NCBI GenBank assembly: GCA_030145015.1 | Contig: JAQYWI010000130.1 | Span: forward strand, 1-15,733 | Direction of reading: 5' to 3' | DNA from: Desulfobacterales bacterium | GTDB taxonomy: Bacteria; Desulfobacterota; Desulfobacteria; Desulfobacterales; JAHEIW01 | DNA: 15,733 nucleotides | Shown here: piece by piece, positions 13,449-15,733 of the stretch | Position numbering within the stretch: position 1 is the stretch's first letter | Layout of the letters: each line of letters starts with the position of its first letter | Notes under the pieces: model-generated | Databases searched by the model: none | Seen by the model: the letters and a program-made list of their open reading frames with translations, nothing else | Told to the model about the DNA's origin: nothing | Translations under genes and position numbers: made by a program

Positions 13449-14876
13449 GTGGAAATTAATGTTGAAATGATCGTTTTTGGCCTGGCTTTGTTGTTCGGGT
13501 TTTACATGGCCTGGAGCGTGGGCGCCAACGACGTGGCCAATGCCATGGGCACTTCGGTGGGCTCAGGCGCCCTGACGTTAAAAAGAGCCGTTATTCTGGC
13601 GGCTATTCTTGAATTTTCCGGGGCTTTCTTTGTGGGAAGTCATGTTTCCGAAACAGTGCGGAAGGGTATTATTGATACCCAAAGCTTTAATGACCAACCG
13701 ATGTTATTGGCCTATGGTATGCTGGCCGCCATGTTAGCCGCTGCTGCCTGGCTGCAGTTTGCCTCTTACTATGGCTGGCCTATTTCAACAACCCATTCAA
13801 TCGTAGGCGCGATCATAGGATTTGGGGTCGTCGTTGGCGGCGCATCGGCGGTTCACTGGGATAAGGTGGGTGCCATCGTTTTAAGTTGGGTGATTTCACC
13901 GCTGCTCAGTGGTACGATTGCGTTTTTTTTATTTAGCTACATCAGAAAGGAGGTATTCGACTCGGCGACGCCCGTATTAAAAGCCAAACAACTCACTCCC
14001 TACCTGGTTTTCTTTGTATTTTCAATTCTGAGTTTAGTAATGGTGTTTAAGGGGTTGAAAAACCTGCATTTGGATTTGCCTTTAACGCAAGCGCTTTTAA
14101 TGGCCGCTGGTATCGGTCTGGTTGCCGCAGTGGTAAGCCATTTTTTGATCAAAAACATCCAGGAAATTCCCGATGAAGAGGAAATTTTACCGCCCTCCTG
14201 GTCGCTTTCCATTGGCTTGGGCCGGGCAGATAAAAATCTGAAAAAAGCCCTGGAAAGCTCAAATGCCGACATGCAGCCGGAACTGGAGGATATCCTTGAA
14301 AGAGTCGGCCGAATGAGGGCAGAAGTAAGGCAAAAGGCCGACTCGGAAATGGAAGTCGTCTCTTACCAGAAGGTGGAACGCATTTTTATATATCTGCAAA
14401 TTTTAAGCGCCGGTTTCGTTGCCTTTGCCCATGGTGCCAATGATGTTGCCAACGCCATCGGCCCGCTTGCAGCCGTTATCAACATCGTCAAAACCGGCAC
14501 CGTGGTCATGGAATCGGCGGTGCCTACCTGGGTGCTCGCCCTTGGCGGGATCGGTATTATCGTCGGCCTGGCGACATGGGGCTGGCGGGTAATTGAAACC
14601 GTGGGCAAGCGCATCACCGACCTTACGCCCAGCAGGGGTTTTTCGGCAGAATTTTCCGCAGCGGTTACGATTGTGCTGGCAAGTAAATTAGGAATCCCGA
14701 TTTCAACCACCCATACCCTGGTCGGGGCTGTGTTGGGCGTCGGCCTGGCAAGAGGTTTAGAGGCATTGAACCTGAGGACCGTTCGGGATATAGTGATCTC
14801 TTGGGTGGTGACCATCCCTGTCGGGGCCGGTCTGACCATCCTATTTTTCTATATTTTCAGGTGGATTTTTGAATAA
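13449..14876 (+). CDS. pit: PiT-family inorganic phosphate transporter
   Basis: This 475-residue membrane protein has the two inverted PiT signature repeats: AWSVGANDVANAMGTSVGSG near residues 21-40 and AHGANDVANAIGPLAAV near 326-342. Each is followed by a GIPISTTHTLVGA-like block (PISTTHSIVGAIIGFG near 115-130, and again near 418-430). A hydrophilic loop of about 80 residues (roughly 235-315) with acidic and basic clusters separates the halves. PiT proteins import phosphate, usually as a metal-phosphate complex, with H+ or Na+. The chosen start is GTG. AGGA lies about 10 bp before it, and an ATG six codons in is the alternative. The DUF47 protein follows 35 bp downstream, as usual for this family. 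Confidence 0.93.
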   Translation: MEINVEMIVFGLALLFGFYMAWSVGANDVANAMGTSVGSGALTLKRAVILAAILEFSGAFFVGSHVSETVRKGIIDTQSFNDQPMLLAYGMLAAMLAAAAWLQFASYYGWPISTTHSIVGAIIGFGVVVGGASAVHWDKVGAIVLSWVISPLLSGTIAFFLFSYIRKEVFDSATPVLKAKQLTPYLVFFVFSILSLVMVFKGLKNLHLDLPLTQALLMAAGIGLVAAVVSHFLIKNIQEIPDEEEILPPSWSLSIGLGRADKNLKKALESSNADMQPELEDILERVGRMRAEVRQKADSEMEVVSYQKVERIFIYLQILSAGFVAFAHGANDVANAIGPLAAVINIVKTGTVVMESAVPTWVLALGGIGIIVGLATWGWRVIETVGKRITDLTPSRGFSAEFSAAVTIVLASKLGIPISTTHTLVGAVLGVGLARGLEALNLRTVRDIVISWVVTIPVGAGLTILFFYIFRWIFE

Positions 14877-14911
14877 CCATATGGGGGAACAACGAACATA
14901 AGGAGATCGTC

Positions 14912-15580
14912 ATGCGGATACCATTTATGTCGATGTTTATCAAATCACCGTTCGACGGCCTGCAGGAACATGCCGAAAAGGTGAAAGAGTGCGCCTGGGT
15001 TTTTCAAAGAGCTATCGAGTGTATCATTGAAGACAGATGCGAGGATTTCGAACAATTTAGAAAAGACATTGATAAGCTCGAGAGCGAAGCCGATGCTATC
15101 AAGCGCCGCGTCCGGGGACATATTCCCAAAGGCACCCTGCTGGCTGTGGATAAGTTCCAGCTGTTCCGATATTTAAGAGAACAGGACAAAGTAATAGATG
15201 CCGTGGAAGAGGGCCTTGACTGGTTGTCTTTCAGGGCCGCCGCCGGCATCCCGAAGACGCTCGAAAAGGATTTTATGGTTCTGGTGGAAGCGGTCACGGA
15301 TCCAATTGAAGAGTTGAGCAAAATGGTGGCCGAAGCGCGCAAGTATTTTTCAAGTTTTTCAGAGAATCAACGGATTATCGTTAAAGACATGATTCGTGCC
15401 TTACGCCAATATGAACATGAAGCGGATAAGATAGAAGACGCCACAAAAGAAAAGATCTTCAATTCAATTGATGATGCGGTCGCCGTATTCCATCTGATCC
15501 GATTTACGGAAATCATAGGCTCCATCGCCGACCATGCCGAAAATGCCGGGGACATGATGCGGTCCATGATGGCAAAATAA
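14912..15580 (+). CDS. DUF47 / PhoU-like protein (TIGR00153 family)
   Basis: This 222-residue, all-helical protein has MSMFIKSPFDGLQEHAEKVKEC near residues 6-27, DKLESEADAIKRRVRGHIPKG near 50-70 and EHEADKIEDATKEKIFN near 169-185. It ends with FTEIIGSIADHAENAGDMM. Acidic E/DxxxD pairs of PhoU-type metal-binding helices are kept. The family is encoded next to PiT transporters and is thought to modulate phosphate uptake. AAGGAG lies 8 bp before the ATG. It probably forms one operon with pit. No classical terminator follows; the next recognisable sequence is a repeat from 15611. Confidence 0.93.
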   Translation: MRIPFMSMFIKSPFDGLQEHAEKVKECAWVFQRAIECIIEDRCEDFEQFRKDIDKLESEADAIKRRVRGHIPKGTLLAVDKFQLFRYLREQDKVIDAVEEGLDWLSFRAAAGIPKTLEKDFMVLVEAVTDPIEELSKMVAEARKYFSSFSENQRIIVKDMIRALRQYEHEADKIEDATKEKIFNSIDDAVAVFHLIRFTEIIGSIADHAENAGDMMRSMMAK

Positions 15581-15610
15581 AGCCGCTAATAAAATTAAAT
15601 GATAACATTA

Positions 15611-15733
15611 GAACCTATCTCAAAAATCGCAGATCATGCCCAAGGGCCCCGCTAAAGCGGGATTACATGTCTAATCTAAGCAGATTAATGTATGCATCAA
15701 GGCGCAAGCCGACGCAAAAGCGCAGCATACATG
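15611..15733. repeat. Partial inverted-repeat element cut by the window edge
   Basis: GAACCTATCTCAAAAAT at 15611-15627 differs by one base from the terminus of the 13027-13168 element. An inner hairpin CCCGCT-AA-AGCGGG (15648-15661) follows, and the last bases (GCGCAGCATACATG) look like the centre of such an element. The matching right arm would lie outside the window. Confidence 0.65.

Overview
The window looks like chromosome of an anaerobic Desulfobacterota (deltaproteobacterial) organism, probably near the Desulfobacterales. The grounds are the block rplU-rpmA-obgE-proB-proA-nadD-rsfS, an adenylylsulfate-reductase-like flavoprotein paired with a small 2x[4Fe-4S] ferredoxin, fdhD, and gene ends crowded with palindromic intergenic repeats. 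The taxon is inferred from gene content only.

Left part (1-3586): the 3' part of an ACMSD-type amidohydrolase gene is cut by the window edge. A nested inverted-repeat element follows, then an AprA-like FAD oxidoreductase and a 70-residue ferredoxin, all on the + strand and probably one catabolic or redox operon of unknown substrate. A stand-alone HsdR-N-like protein on the - strand appears to lack the Glu of its PD-(D/E)xK nuclease motif.

Middle (3956-9886, all - strand): the housekeeping run reads rplU, rpmA, obgE, proB, then proA, nadD, rsfS. It joins ribosomal proteins, a ribosome-assembly GTPase, the first two steps of proline synthesis, NAD synthesis and ribosome silencing. L21 carries a Lys/Ala/Glu-rich tail of about 100 residues. 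Two arrays built from GAAATTCG-like words lie between rpmA and rplU and between nadD and proA. A 245-bp gap separates rplU from the divergent fdhD and holds back-to-back candidate promoters.

Right part (10132-15733): the most notable locus is 11172-12903. An SmtB/CadC-type ArsR repressor with both classical metal sites sits just downstream of a perfect 22-bp palindromic operator. It is followed by a two-part permease of the ArsP_1 / SO_0444 efflux type. The permease reading frame is interrupted only by one TGA, exactly where the family has the first Cys of its CSCG motif. A hairpin with a GU-containing loop lies 23 nt after the TGA, as expected for a bacterial SECIS. I therefore read it as one 394-residue selenoprotein (Sec66), not two ORFs or a pseudogene. 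Further right come a PiT phosphate transporter and its DUF47/PhoU-like partner. A short degraded second copy of the DUF47 3' end is stranded upstream of pit.

Across the window, inverted-repeat elements sit against gene 3' ends, and in several cases the stop codon lies inside the repeat arm. At least three elements (814-956, 13027-13168, 15611-edge) appear to share one architecture.
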